Below the pieces are notes generated by a model. It was not told where the DNA came from, made no database searches, and worked only from the letters and a program-made list of their open reading frames with translations. A program made the translations under genes and the position numbers. From Setophaga petechia (lineage: Eukaryota; Chordata; Aves; Passeriformes; Parulidae), in assembly GCA_024362935.1 (NCBI GenBank), contig JANCRA010000164.1:62001-126000 (forward strand): DNA of 64,000 nt. The letters are read 5' to 3'. The first letter of the stretch is position 1. Each line of letters opens with the position of its first letter. This document shows, in pieces, positions 46,010 through 57,347 of the stretch.

Positions 46010-47336
46010 TCTCTCCAAGTAATCACTGACTTGCGGGAAGACCCTGAGCCATCTGTAAAGAGGGTTAGAGCCTTGAGGGGTTTTCTACTTTGGATTTGCT
46101 TTGGAATCAAATGAAAAGTTTCATTCTGGTTAAAAAGTTTGTGTTCTGGGATCTTTGCAGAATTTTGACCCGTATAACTGTCCAGGGAAAACTGCAGACT
46201 CGCATTGGTCTGGATAAATTCCTCAAAGTCTTAAAGAGTTATTGGCAAGTATATGCATTCAAAATCACAACCTGAAAGGGAGCAAAGGCGAGTCCTAGCC
46301 TTTTTTATTAAGTGTGCTATAACCTCCTGGTAGGTGGTAAGTGTATTTGTAGGTTGGCTACTTGTAAAAACCCATTCCAGTATCAACAAAGGGTCTCGCA
46401 GCAGAGGGTCCCATTGGAAAATCAGTCCATGGAATCGGGGTGCTTTTCCAGAATGATGAACTGGAAAGGCAGACTGGGCTCATAGCGATGGGCTTTGTGT
46501 GAAGACAGGGCTTCCTGGACTTTGACGATGGCACCTCTGGCTTCTTCTGTGAGAGTGCAGGGGGAGTCCAGGTCCTTGGGTCCACGAAAGAGATTGAACA
46601 AGGGAGCAAGGTCCTCTGTTGTAAGTCCTAGCAGTGGACGTACCCAGCTGATGGATCCGCACAGGTTTTGTGAATCCCTCAGGGTTTTCGGGTCATGGTT
46701 GATGGCGACCTGCTGAGGAACGATGGTCCTTTCCCAGATCTGGACTCCAAGGTAAATCCATGGCTCAGTGTACTGGATTTTGTCCTCATGAATCTCCATT
46801 CCTGCCTTTTCTATGGCTTCAATAGTCTTTTTAACTGTGGTGTCCAAGTAAACTTTGTATGAAGCACACACCAGAATGTCATCCATATAGTGATAGATGA
46901 TAGCGTCTGGAAATGATTTCCAAATGGGAGACAGGATGTGAGCCACATACCACTGACAAATACTCGGGCTGTTTTTGAGACCCTGACAAAGATAAAGCCA
47001 ATGATATCTTTTGAGCGGGCCCTCCTTGTTAATAGAGGGAACAGAGAAAGCAAACCATGGAGCATCCTCAGGGTGCAGTGGAATGCTGAAGAAACAATCC
47101 TTAATGTCTATGATAGCGAGTGTCCAGTCCCTAGGCAGCATCAATGGGGAGGGCAGGCCAGGCTGGAGAGGGCCCATGTCCTCGATGACCTCGTTGATTC
47201 TGCAAAGGTTGTAGAGAAGCCTCCACCTGTTTGTCCCGGGCTTTGGCAGAACGAAGACTGGAGAGTTCCACGAGCTGTCAGACTCTACTATGTGTCCTTT
47301 TTGAGCTGTTCTTCCAAAAGGTTGTTTAGGATGCAC
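46010..47336 (-). pseudogene. pol: ERV-D reverse transcriptase
   Basis: A 304-codon frame (46422-47336) holds WNSPVFVLPK, the active site YHYMDDILV and CQGLKNSPSICQWY, where LPQG has become LCQG. Downstream (46010-46420) the thumb/connection and RNase H start contain stops. Confidence 0.8.
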
Positions 47337-47399
47337 AGCTTGGCTTTTTTCAGGGGCACTGTTCAGACCAGATAGGGCTGTGACTTTTCCAGGTGAGAC

Positions 47400-48415
47400 G
47401 GGGTGTTTCTGGCAGTGCGCTTAACTCAGTGGCCCCAGTTAGAAATCATGGGTGGGAATACATAGAGAAGCTCCCCACTGGGATAGAACATCTTGGCCCC
47501 AAAGGGTGATGGGGGCCCTTACCACAAATGGTCAGATGGTTGCCAGCTTGCCTTCAGGCCCTTCAACGAGGTTCTTGTTTTTGCTCCTAATGGATACCGT
47601 AGTTCCACCAATCCCGGTAATCATGCCTGCAACAGGTTGTAGATCCCAGTGTGCTGGCCAATCTGAATGGGCAATGATGGTCACGTCAGCGCCGGTGTCC
47701 AGCATCCCTGGCAGGTGGGTCTTCTCTCCTTTGCAAGAGAGGCCACACTCGATGGTAGGCTTGGATGGTCCCATGACTTGTGCCCACATAGCTGTAGGGT
47801 TGAGAGGGATCTGTTCCCTGTGATTCTTTGGGAGTAAAAAGGCTTGTGCTATTGGAGCTCCCTTAGAAAGAAAAAATGGTAAGTCTATGCAGTGTACCTG
47901 AACTCGGATCTCTTGACCTGGCTGCACTGTCAGCACTTCTGGAACAACAAAGATTTCCTTTGGACCATTAAGAGAATCACCTATAATTAAAATGTCTGAA
48001 GGACTACCTTTAGGTCCATGTTTGCCTGTGGGAACACTGTGAATATTCTTATTATTAAAGTCAATGGACAAAGTAGTTACCAGTTGCCACCGTGTACCCA
48101 TCTCGGTTGTCCTGTGGGTTGTCCCATGGGTTGGACCCTCTTCTTTGCGTCTGGAACAATCTGGGTTGGTGCGTGATTGGGTCTGGGTGGCCTTTGATTT
48201 GTTGTCCTCACCCGGGGCTCCTCAGCCAGGCTGCACCAGGCGTTTCTTTCCCGGACGCTGCTGGAAACGCTGCTGAAAATGCTGCTGAGTCTGGGGTCTT
48301 TGATGAGAATTACGGTGGTATTGGGGGGCGACGTCTCTGGACAGTCTTTTATGTAATGTCCAAGATCCCCACAGTGATAGCATTGAGCTTGGTCTTTAGA
48401 AGCTATTACTGCATA
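47400..48415 (-). pseudogene. ERV-D protease and nucleocapsid end
   Basis: 47532-48101 encodes the dUTPase-like segment (FLSKGAPIAQAFLLP) and protease active site (MLDTGADVTII). 48330-48400 encodes a single zinc knuckle (CYHCGDLGHYIKDC). The gag part is cut at 48415. Confidence 0.7.
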
Positions 48416-48713
48416 TGTCTCACACTGGTTTTTTAAGATTTTCTAAGCCTTCTGATGTTGACATTCTTGTAGGGAACTTTCTCACACACTTTCTGTAAAT
48501 AACTTATTGTTTTGCATTCCTTTGATGGAGGAGGAGAGAGTTGATGGACTGTTGGTTTAACTGGTGTCATTGGAGAGGTGTCACTGTCACCCTCCAATCC
48601 GCTGTCACTTTTGTAAAACTATAAATATTGGAGTCAGAAAAATAAACTTCCTTTTTCTTCCTTCACCTTGAGAGCGGTGGTGTGCTTGTGCTCTTTTGTG
48701 TCCTATAGCGACA
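48416..48713 (+). repeat. ERV-E 5' LTR and primer site
   Basis: Starts TGTCTCACACTGG and ends TATAGCGACA. It contains CTATAAATATT (TATA box) and AATAAA. From 48716 follows TGGTGACCGCCG, which begins like a tRNA-Trp primer site (TGGTGACC). Confidence 0.85.
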
Positions 48714-49150
48714 TCTGGTGACCGCCGCAGTGTATTGCAGCCTAGGCTGAGACACGGATCGCGGATTGCTGTGAGGTGTTTCCCCTCCTCTTTTTGGTGC
48801 TTTGCCTGCTGTTCTTGGGGCAATGGCAGCCTCTGTGGTTTTTAGGATGATTCCCTCATTTTGGATCTCTGGAGGGGGGTCCTGGAGTGGAAACAGGTTT
48901 CTGTTTCCTGGGATGATTTTGAAAGATTGATTCTGTGGGCCAGAGAGCGAGGGTTTTTTACATCCCTGGGAAGGTATTCTCCAGGGAGGAGTGGCCTCTT
49001 GTTGAGGTCCACCTCATGGAGGCCGTCTTTGATGACTGCACTGTAGACGTGAGATCGCTGCTGGTGCAGTGAAAAAAATGTGAGGAGCTTTGGCAGGGGT
49101 CTGGTTCTTGTACCCCTCCGAGTTCCCAGGGAAGCCCTTCTGTCTCGGAT

Positions 49151-51470
49151 GTGGACGACGGGGAGGGTGAACTTCTGTGCAATGTGGAGTCCCCCTTCCC
49201 ACCCCAGGACGGTGTGCTGGAGAGTGGCCATTGTTCGCCCGGGGTGAATTGGGCTCACAGCCAACTGGTCCTGGGTCCGGGGGCCGGAGCCCTGTGGGTT
49301 TCTGGGGGCTCTGTTGATTCCGTGGGCCGTCCTCGCCCCACTCTGCCCTGCACGGGTGGCACGGTGGGGGACGGGTTGCCCTCTCTTTGTGCCTTCTCGG
49401 CCTTTGAGGGTCAGCCTCAGCCTCGACTTGAGTCTGATTCGGTGACGACTTTTTGTCCAAATTGCGGTGTGTCCACCACGTTCCCCCTGAGTGCGGCGGG
49501 GGTGGGCTCTCCTGCCTCTGAGTCGGGTTCAACAGTGCGGGGGGCGGCTTTGCCCATCTCTGGGTCTGTGCAGCCTGCTGGGCATGTACAGCCGGTGAAG
49601 GCAGCTGGGAGCGGGGCGTCGGTCGGTGCTCTGTCCATCCCTGCTCCGGTCGGCAGGCAGCCCGCCCCTCTCTGCTCAGTGGGGGCGGTGCCCGCTGTGG
49701 AGTCTTGCGGCTTGGGACGGGCTCTCATAGGGGGCTTGCCCGGCTCCCTTGTGCCGCCCCGCAGTGATGCGGCTCCGCGGGCCGCACCTCTCTCGGCATC
49801 CCGCTCCTCCCCCGTGTCGGGGGCTGGGGGCCCCGCGCTGGTCTCATCCCAGCCCGCGCTGGATTTGCGGGCTGTGCCGGCACCTGCGTCCACTGAGGCG
49901 TCCCCTGCCGGAGCTGCGGCACGGCAGGGCACTGAGGTATTTACCTTTAGCGCAACTGCTGACATGGCCAGTGGGAGGCCGGTGGGTGCCCGGGGCCATG
50001 GCGCTTTCTCATCAAATCACTGGACGCTTCCTGCGTGCCAGGTGACTGTGCGTCCGAAGAACCCAGAGCGTTTCTGGCGACAGGCCAAAACCAAGACTGA
50101 TGACATGAATGATCCTGTCTCCTCGTGGCATCTGCAGGGTCGCCGAGTGAGCTCCTCTGGCTCTGCGGGTGCTGCAGGGGGCGCAGGGGTGAGTGGTGTT
50201 TACCTGACTCCCAGTCAATCATCCCTTCTTGTCCCCGTGGGCCCCAAGGACCGGGACACAGCAGGTGCCGTGGCTTTGCCAGGAGGTCCCCAAGCTTTCC
50301 CTGTGATCAGGGGCATTGCTCAAAACCCCTTTCATATAAGCTGGAGAAGGAACTCCGCGAAGCAGTTGCTCAGCATGGGTTGGGGTCTGCTGAGGTTATG
50401 CAGACTCTCCGGAGGATTGCTACAGATGGGCTGACACCTCATGATCTCTGTCGTGTGGCACAGTCTCTTTTTGACCCTGTGCAATCTGCTGGTTTTGAGA
50501 GCAAGTGGGCTTGTTTGGCGGCCCAAGCCGTGGTGCAGAATGCTGCACTGGCACAGCAGGACCCCAGGCGTGAGGTTGTTGCTGACATGCTGATGGGGAC
50601 AGGGCATTATGAGAATGTTCAGGGGCAGGTTGGATTTGATCCCCTTGGCCTTAACGAGTGCCACACGCTGGGCATGGCAGCAATTGTCCAGACCCTGGAG
50701 ATGGCTGCTCCAAAGCACCCCTTCTCGACCATTGTCCAGGGGGATGATGAGCCTTTTCATGGAATTTGCGGCAAGGCTGATGGCGTCCGTGGAGAGGCAG
50801 GTGCCTGATTCTCTGGCTAGGAGCATTATGATTGCAAACCTTGTCAGGTGTAATTGCAATGCTGCTTGTAGGAAGCTCATAGTGTCTCTGCCTGGTGTCC
50901 CTACTATCTCAGAGATGGCGGAGGCCTGTGCAGACATCGTTCACCCGCGTCGGAAGTTGGCCGCTGTGGCTGTTGCTGTGCAGCCGGTTTGGGCGGTGCC
51001 GCAGGGCAAACAGTCACAGCAGGGGACTGCGCAGGCTGGCAAGAAGCAGGGGAAGAAAGCGCAAAAGGTCAAATTCCCCATGTTCTTGTGTGGTTGGTGT
51101 GATAGGCCAAATCAAATGTCCAATGTTTGCAAGGCAACTGTTCATGTTAACGGCCAGGCCTTGCCGGGTTCGGGAAACGTACAGCGGAGCGCGCAGGAGG
51201 GGGCGCGTGCAGACACAAGCTTCTCTCCAGACCCCAGAGCCAATGGAGGTCTCCTTTGCCGGCTTGCAGCCAGCACCCGCGGATCAGCAGGTGGGGATGT
51301 CTGCACCGCAGCAACAGTTGTCTTTGAATCTTCTGAGATACGCAAGGTTCCCCTGGATGCCTTTGGCCCCTTGGGTGGGGGCATGAGTGCTCTCCTTATG
51401 GGGAGGTCTAGTGCCACCCTTCAGGGCATCATTATTCACTTGGGGCTCATTGATGCGGATTTCACAGGGC
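49151..51470 (+). pseudogene. gag: ERV-E gag, frame-shifted
   Basis: Spans three frames. 49151-50340 is a long Pro/Ala/Gly/Ser-rich N-terminal part. 50340-50755 is capsid (KELREAVAQHGLGSAEVMQT). From about 50755 onward come the rest of the major homology region (MEFAARLMASVERQV) and nucleocapsid. The only knuckle-like motif reads CGWCDRPNQMSNVC: the zinc-binding His is Gln. At least two frame changes make it non-functional in this copy. Confidence 0.75.
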
Positions 51471-51474
51471 AGAT

Positions 51475-51948
51475 TTGTGCCATGGTCTCCACACCACCCC
51501 CCCTGTCACGATCCGGAGAGGGATGCGGCTCACTCAACTTGTGCCTTTTAAGTCCTCTGTTCCCAGGATAGCTGACCAGTCACATGGAGCTGGTGGCTTT
51601 GGATCCACTGGGCCGCCTCAAGTTCACTGGACTGTCGTCCTGACCAAGGACCGTCCCGAGATGCTGTGTACCCTGTCTGTTCCTGGTGCAACACCATCGG
51701 AAATCCACCTCTGTGGGCTTCTCAACAGCAGTGCTGATGTCTCAGTTCTCTCCCTAGCCGCCTGGCCCCCGGAGTGGCCCTTGGATCCGGTGGGGACATC
51801 TGTCACAGGCCTGGGAAGGACGGCGCAATGCTATGTGAGCCAGCGGCCTGTGCTGGTCAAGAACCCGGAGGGACAGATGGCCTGGGTTAGGCCTCATGTT
51901 ACTTCTGCTCCTGCCAACCTCTGGGGAAGGGATGTTCTGTCTGTCTAG
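51475..51948 (+). pseudogene. pro: ERV-E protease, altered active site
   Basis: A 157-codon frame with a dUTPase-like end (RGMRLTQLVPF) followed by the protease fold. The active-site triplet reads LLNSSADVSVL instead of D-T/S-G. WGRDVL is retained. The catalytic Asp is lost, so it should be inactive. Confidence 0.7.
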
Positions 51949-51953
51949 GGGGT

Positions 51954-54714
51954 GTGCATTGGGATGGATTTTTGGTGGGGGCCACTGCAGTGAAGGGCGC
52001 AGAGTGTCCGACACCTCCTATACGGTGGCTGGTGGACAAACCTGTCTGGGAGAAGCAGTGGCCCCTCCCTCAAAATAAATTGGTCGCCCTTCAGAATCTG
52101 GTGCAGGATCAGTTGGACCACGGTCATCTGGAGCCTTCAACCAGTCGCTGGAACACTCCTGTCTTCTGCATCAAAAAGAAATCTGGGAAATGGAGGTTGT
52201 TGCACGACCTCCGAAAGGTTAATGCCGTGATGGAAAGCATGGGAACATTGCAGGCGAGCAAGCCATTGCCTACCATGCTTCCCACGGACTGGCCGGTCCT
52301 CATTGTGGATCTGAAGGATTGTTTCTATACGATTCCTTTGCATCCCAATGGCAGACCAAAGTTTGCCTTCTCGGTGGTGCCAGCGATTAACGAGGCTGAG
52401 CCCGCACAGAGATATCAATGGAGGACATTGCCTCAGGGAATGCGCAATTCTCCTGCCATGTGCCAGTGGTATGTGGCCCGTGCCTTGTCTGGACTTCGCA
52501 AGCAGTTTCCTGATGCACATCTGTATCATTATATGGACGACATTTTGGTGGCCACGTCCACCCAAGATGAGCTGCTGAGGATTCAGCCTCGGTTGCTCTA
52601 TGCTTTGCATGCTCATGGACTGCAGGTGGCTCCAGAAAAGGTTCAACAACAACCACCTTGGAAGTACTTGGGGGTCAAAATTCTGGACGGACAATCCGTC
52701 ACCAGGAGGTGCAATTTGTGCATTCTGTGAGGACACTGAATGGTGTTCAGATATTGGTAGGTGTCATCACTTGGTTACGTCTGTACTTGGGACTAACCAA
52801 CGCACAGCTGTCTCCTCTGTATGATTTGTTGAAAGGAGATTCTGATTTAAAGTCACCTCACACACTGACCCCTGAGGCACGTGAGGCATTGGAGGTGGTT
52901 CAGCGAGCTGTTTCGGCTTGCCAAGTTTATCGCATTGACCCCTCCGTTGATGTCACTGTTTTCATCACCACTCCAGATTCATATCCCACGGGCATCATTG
53001 GCCAATGGAGTGATGAATGGTCTGATTCCTTGCACGTTCTGGAATGGGTTTTCCTACCTCATCAGCCGCAGAAGACAGCAACTGCATTGTTTGAGCTGAT
53101 TGCTCGTTTGATAATCAAATGTTGGCAATGGTGTTTGCAATTGATGGGTGCAGAACCTGCAAAGATCATACTCCCGGTGCAACGGGAGGATTTTGACTGG
53201 GGCTTTGCAAACAGTGTGTCCTGCAGAGTGCTTTGGAAAAATTTTCAGGGCAGATCACTTATCATCTGCCCAGCCATAGGCTACTGCATATGGCAAAATC
53301 CACACAAATTTCTTTGTGGCCCAAAAATAGTCAAGAACCTGTGCAAGGACCCACCGTCTTTACTGACGGTTCAGGGAAAACAGGAAAGGCCATTGTTACC
53401 TGGAGGGACGGATCTGAGTGGCAGGTTCTGGAAGGCCATGAGGATGGGTCAGCCCAATTGGTTGAATTGAGGGCTGCTGTCACGGCATTTGAGAAATTTT
53501 CCCAGGAACCTTTCAACTTGGTCTCGGATTCTGCCTATGTGGCTGATATCGCACAGCGGTTGGGTCATTCGGTTTTGAAGGAGGTCAGTAATCCTGCCTT
53601 GTTTCATTTACTGAAGACCTTGTGGTGTGTCATTCAGGCCAGGGTTCATCCCTTTTATGTTCTGCATGTGAGGAGTCACACCAATTTGCCAGGCTTTATC
53701 ATGGAAGGTAGCGCGAGGGCTGACAAGCTGGCTAACCCAGCGTGGGTGGCACCTCAGTCTGATACACTCGCGCAGGCCAAGGCATCGCATGGGTTTTTCC
53801 ACCAAAATGCACATACGCTGCAGAAGCAGCTTCAGCTGACGCCAACTGAGGCTCATGACATTGTCGACTCATGTGATGACTGCCATGCACTTGCTCCGCC
53901 TTTGCCAGCAGGGGTAAACCCCAGGGGCCTTTGGGCCTTGGAGCTTTGGCACACCAATGTCACCCAGATTGCTGAGTTTGGTCGGTTCAAGTATGTGCAT
54001 GTCACGGTGGACACGTTCTCCTCTGTGATGGGGGCTTCAGCTCACACTGGGGAAAAGGCCCGTGATGTCCTCCCCCACTGGAGGCAGGCCTTTGCCGTTC
54101 TGGGCACACCTTCTGCTGTGAAAACCGACAATGGCCCTGCTTACGCATCGCAAAAGGTGCGGCAGTTCCTGCAGTTGTGGGATGTCTCGCACAAGTTTGG
54201 TATCCCTCATTCTCCCACTGGTCAGGCTATTGTGGAACGCACTCATGGTACTCTGAAGCGAGTTCTTCAAAAACAAAAACAGGGAATGCAGGGTGAAACC
54301 CTGCACAGTCGGTTGGCAAAAGCTTTGTGCACAATTAATCATCTCACTGTGCCACAGAACTCAAATAACCCTGTCATTTTGAATCACCATCTCTCATTGC
54401 AGGCTGCGGATGAGGCACATCAGCCTCGGGTGAAGGTTCGGGTGCGGAATTTAGTCACTAAACAGTGGAAGGTCCCTATGACCTTATCGCTTCGGGGCGC
54501 GGGTATGCTTGTGTATCCACAGATACTGGGGTACGCTGGGTACCTTCGAAATGTGTTCGCCCTGACCTGTGACCGGAGAGGCAGAATCCAGCCGACGAGC
54601 AGGATGGAAACCGTGACCAACCTGAAAGGCATCAGGCGGGTGAATCATTGAGTGATGACTCGGATGCAGATGATGAGAGTGATCACTCTGATGATTCCTC
54701 TGCAAATGGACACT
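51954..54714 (+). pseudogene. pol: ERV-E pol (RT, RNase H, integrase)
   Basis: RT at 51954-52730 has WNTPVFCIKKK, LPQGMRNSPAMCQWY and an intact YHYMDDILV. A frame change near 52690 leads to 52690-53230 (thumb, connection). Another near 53300 leads to 53340-54470 (RNase H VFTDGSGKTGKAIVTW; integrase HGFFHQN...CDDCH). The first integrase Asp is Asn here (LWHTNVT), while the left-arm copy keeps LWQTDVT. TDNGPAYAS and the Glu in AIVERTHG are present. A further frame change near 54470 precedes an acidic tail ending at 54714. Confidence 0.85.
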
Positions 54715-54792
54715 GAACATTGTTCATGTTTCCTTTTTCGCATTGTTCATTTTCTTTTCCTTTTTTTCTTTTTTAAACAGAAAAGGGTGAGA

Positions 54793-55086
54793 TGTCACCC
54801 TGGCTTTTTAAGATTTTCTAAGCCTTCTGATGTTGACATTCTTGTAGGGAATTTTCTCACACACTTTCTTGTAAATAACTTACTGTTTGCATTCCTTCGA
54901 TGGAGGAGGACAGAGTTGATGGACTGTTGGTTTAACCAGTGTCATTGGAGAGGTGGCACTGTCACCCTCCAATCCGCTGTCACCTTTGTAAAACTATAAA
55001 TATTGGAGTCAGAAAAATAAACGTCTGTTTTTTCCTTTCACCTTGAGAGCAGGTGTGCTTGTGTTCTTTCGTGTCCTATAGCGACA
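54793..55086 (+). repeat. ERV-E 3' LTR
   Basis: 294 bp, TGTCACCC to GCGACA, preceded by the purine tract AAAAGGGTGAGA. It has a TATAAATATT box and AATAAA. It differs from the left-arm copy (40909-41202) at about five positions. Confidence 0.9.
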
Positions 55087-55575
55087 GCCTCCCTCAGCTT
55101 CTGCCATGTCCTGTTTGTCTTTCAGTAGTGACTGACACCCTGCCCTGTCCCACAGCTCCATCCTGGCTCTGCAGGTGGCTTCCTGGGCGAGCTCACTCCT
55201 TGTGAGAGACACTTCTGGAGTTCACGTTCTCTTCAGGCCTGCACCAGCATTCCTCCTTCCTGACATCCACACTCTTGTTAGAAAACTGGGTCATTCAGGA
55301 GAAAAGGATGCATAGAAAGTTCCTCAGATGGAAGTCAGAGAACCTCTATGGCCACCTCAGTATATGGAGGAGGACCAAGGTGTTTCTTCTCCCTTTTTTA
55401 TCAACTGAGAATTCTGACCAGCAGTAACAGAGACTCTCCTAAGTCCCCATTAACAAATGCACTTACACAGCCCTGGGGATGCCAGTGAAGGAAACCATGT
55501 GTCATGTAATGCGTGGCATGTATGACCAGAGTCACCAAACACCACCTAAACATGGAATTGTTCCACCAATTTCCA

Positions 55576-55621
55576 CAGTTAATTCTTTAAATTTCCAGGC
55601 AGAAATTTAAAGAATTAACTG
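55576..55621. repeat. Perfect 20-bp-arm hairpin
   Basis: Arms 55576-55595 and 55602-55621 are exact reverse complements around a 6-base loop (CAGGCA). The left arm of the large duplication (near 40395-40430) has only one of the two stems, with unrelated sequence in place of the other. Confidence 0.9.
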
Positions 55622-56599
55622 GGGCCTTAAGAGCAGAAGAGGCCAGAGGAGGAAAACAACTCTGAGGGGAAAAGACCACCTTCTCTGGAGGGGGAAACAT
55701 CTCTGCCTGCTCAGAATTGGTCAAGGGAACATATCTCTATTCCTCTCCTGAAAGGGATGCTTTAGGTGACCTTTGGACCTCCAACTGCCTTGGACCAGAG
55801 CCAGGAAGATTCATTTATGTAAATGTTAACTAAATAGATAGGTAGGAAGATAGACAGATAAATCTCACTACTATAATCTCCCTTTACTGTCCTCTCTGTT
55901 GCTACACACATCAAAACTTGGTAGCCAGTGTCCCAGTCAGCAGCAGTCCTGGGATTTCTCTCCTGTTGCTCAAAAAAGCACACTCTTGGGGAATCTGGAG
56001 CGTGTAGGTCCTTATGGAATGCAATCAGACCCAGAGCATTGCTGGGAACTGCACTCTGTGCATCTGTGCTCGGGCAAGTTCTCTTGGACTCAACCACACT
56101 GACAGTGCTGAAGTGGCTGGAATCAGAAATGCAGCCCAGCCCCTCCCAGCTCCTGTCATCTCTGAGGAACAGCTGGAATGCAAAGCATTGATCTCCTGCT
56201 CAATTCACAAACATAACACACTCCCATTCCCTGGGCTGCAGAAAGTCTCAGGCACTATTCAACTCAAAGAGATCTTTAAGGCCATGCATCAAGGCCTGGA
56301 AACACAAAAGCTCCATCTGCATCAAGTTCCACAAAGGGTGTGAAATGACTTCCAGAGCTTGATAAGGGCAGAAAAGATTGTGCAGAAGCATCCTTGCTTG
56401 CTGGAAAAAGAGAAAACGAACAGGGCTTCTCCTCCTTGGAAACCCACAAACCACAAGATGGAAGTGTCAGCCACTCCAGTGTCTAAAGCCCTTGGATGCA
56501 GTGAGGGGATGTTTGGCGGGGAAACAGCCCTTGTGCTGAGCACTGTCATGCAGGGATTGATGGAAGTCTGCCTGTAGGTCCCTCAAGAGCCCCCCATTG

Positions 56600-56870
56600 T
56601 CCAGGTCAAAGCTCCCTCAGCACCTCCTCCCTGGCCTTGTGCTGCACCCCCTTGCCCAGATCCCCTGTCCTTGTGTGCACACGCTGCAGCCCCTCCATGG
56701 CTTTGTGCTTCCCAGGGCCCACAGCTGCACACAGCACTCCAGCTGTGGCCGCAGCGCTGCCCAGCACAGGGCCACCCTCCCTGCCCTGCTCCTGCTGCCC
56801 CCCTGCTGCTGGCACAGGCCACCGTGCCCTCGGCCTTCTTGGCCCCCTGGCCACACGCTGCCTCATCTTC
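56600..56870 (-). mobile_element. CR1-type LINE 3' fragment, right arm
   Basis: Inverted counterpart of 39170-39430 with a few substitutions and small indels. The frame is broken. Confidence 0.55.
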
Positions 56871-56973
56871 AGCTGCTCAAGGCCGCCAGCCCTGCGTCCT
56901 TTTGGCCCACGCAGCTCCCCAGCCACAAAGGAGCCCATTGCACTGCAGATACAGCAGACACCATTGCAAGATG

Positions 56974-56979
56974 GCCTTC
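56974..56979. other. Empty ERV-B target site
   Basis: GCCTTC on +, that is GAAGGC on the minus strand, in a context that matches both flanks of ERV-B (ACAAG before, CATCTTGC after). It shows the pre-insertion state. Confidence 0.9.
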
Positions 56980-57347
56980 CTTGTCTACCACCTCATGTTC
57001 TAAGTAGGTATCATAAAGTTTGATAGGAATAGGATTCTAAGTCAATCTATTTATATGAAAATGGTCTAATTTAACTGTATAGGAAATTGCTCCTGGTTAA
57101 ATTTCCCTATCTGCTGTCAGCAAGCATTGTTCTCTTTGCAGAACTTGATTTTTCGTTCTTCAAAGCTCTGAGATGGAAATTTTGAAATATCTATCTCTGC
57201 CTTTGTTATTGTTTTAGCAAGAATGAAAATGGATTTTCTTTCGGCCTTCCTAGCCGGCCCTCTACAGTCTACTGCTACTGGCCAAGCTCACATCTTCCTC
57301 TACAATTCTTAAACACCACAAATATGAAATGTTCCTTTCTCACTCAC

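Larger units (their letters stand above)
42612..48415 (-). mobile_element. ERV-D: 5'-truncated class II ERV with env
   Basis: Minus-strand provirus with a 3' LTR at 42612-43048, env, pol, protease and the end of gag. It breaks off at 48415 against the ERV-E 5' LTR, so most of gag, the primer site and the 5' LTR are missing. It lies in the spacer between the arms of the inverted duplication. Many stops and frame changes are present. Confidence 0.85.
48416..55086 (+). mobile_element. ERV-E: complete env-less ERV
   Basis: Plus-strand provirus with LTRs 48416-48713 and 54793-55086, primer site, gag, protease and pol. There is no env: only about 80-140 bases separate the end of pol from the 3' LTR. 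The LTRs differ by roughly 20 positions. The flanking bases do not form a target duplication (TGCATA before, GCCTCC after), and the 5' flank is ERV-D. Its 3' half (from about 52875) is repeated inverted as ERV-C. Confidence 0.9.
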
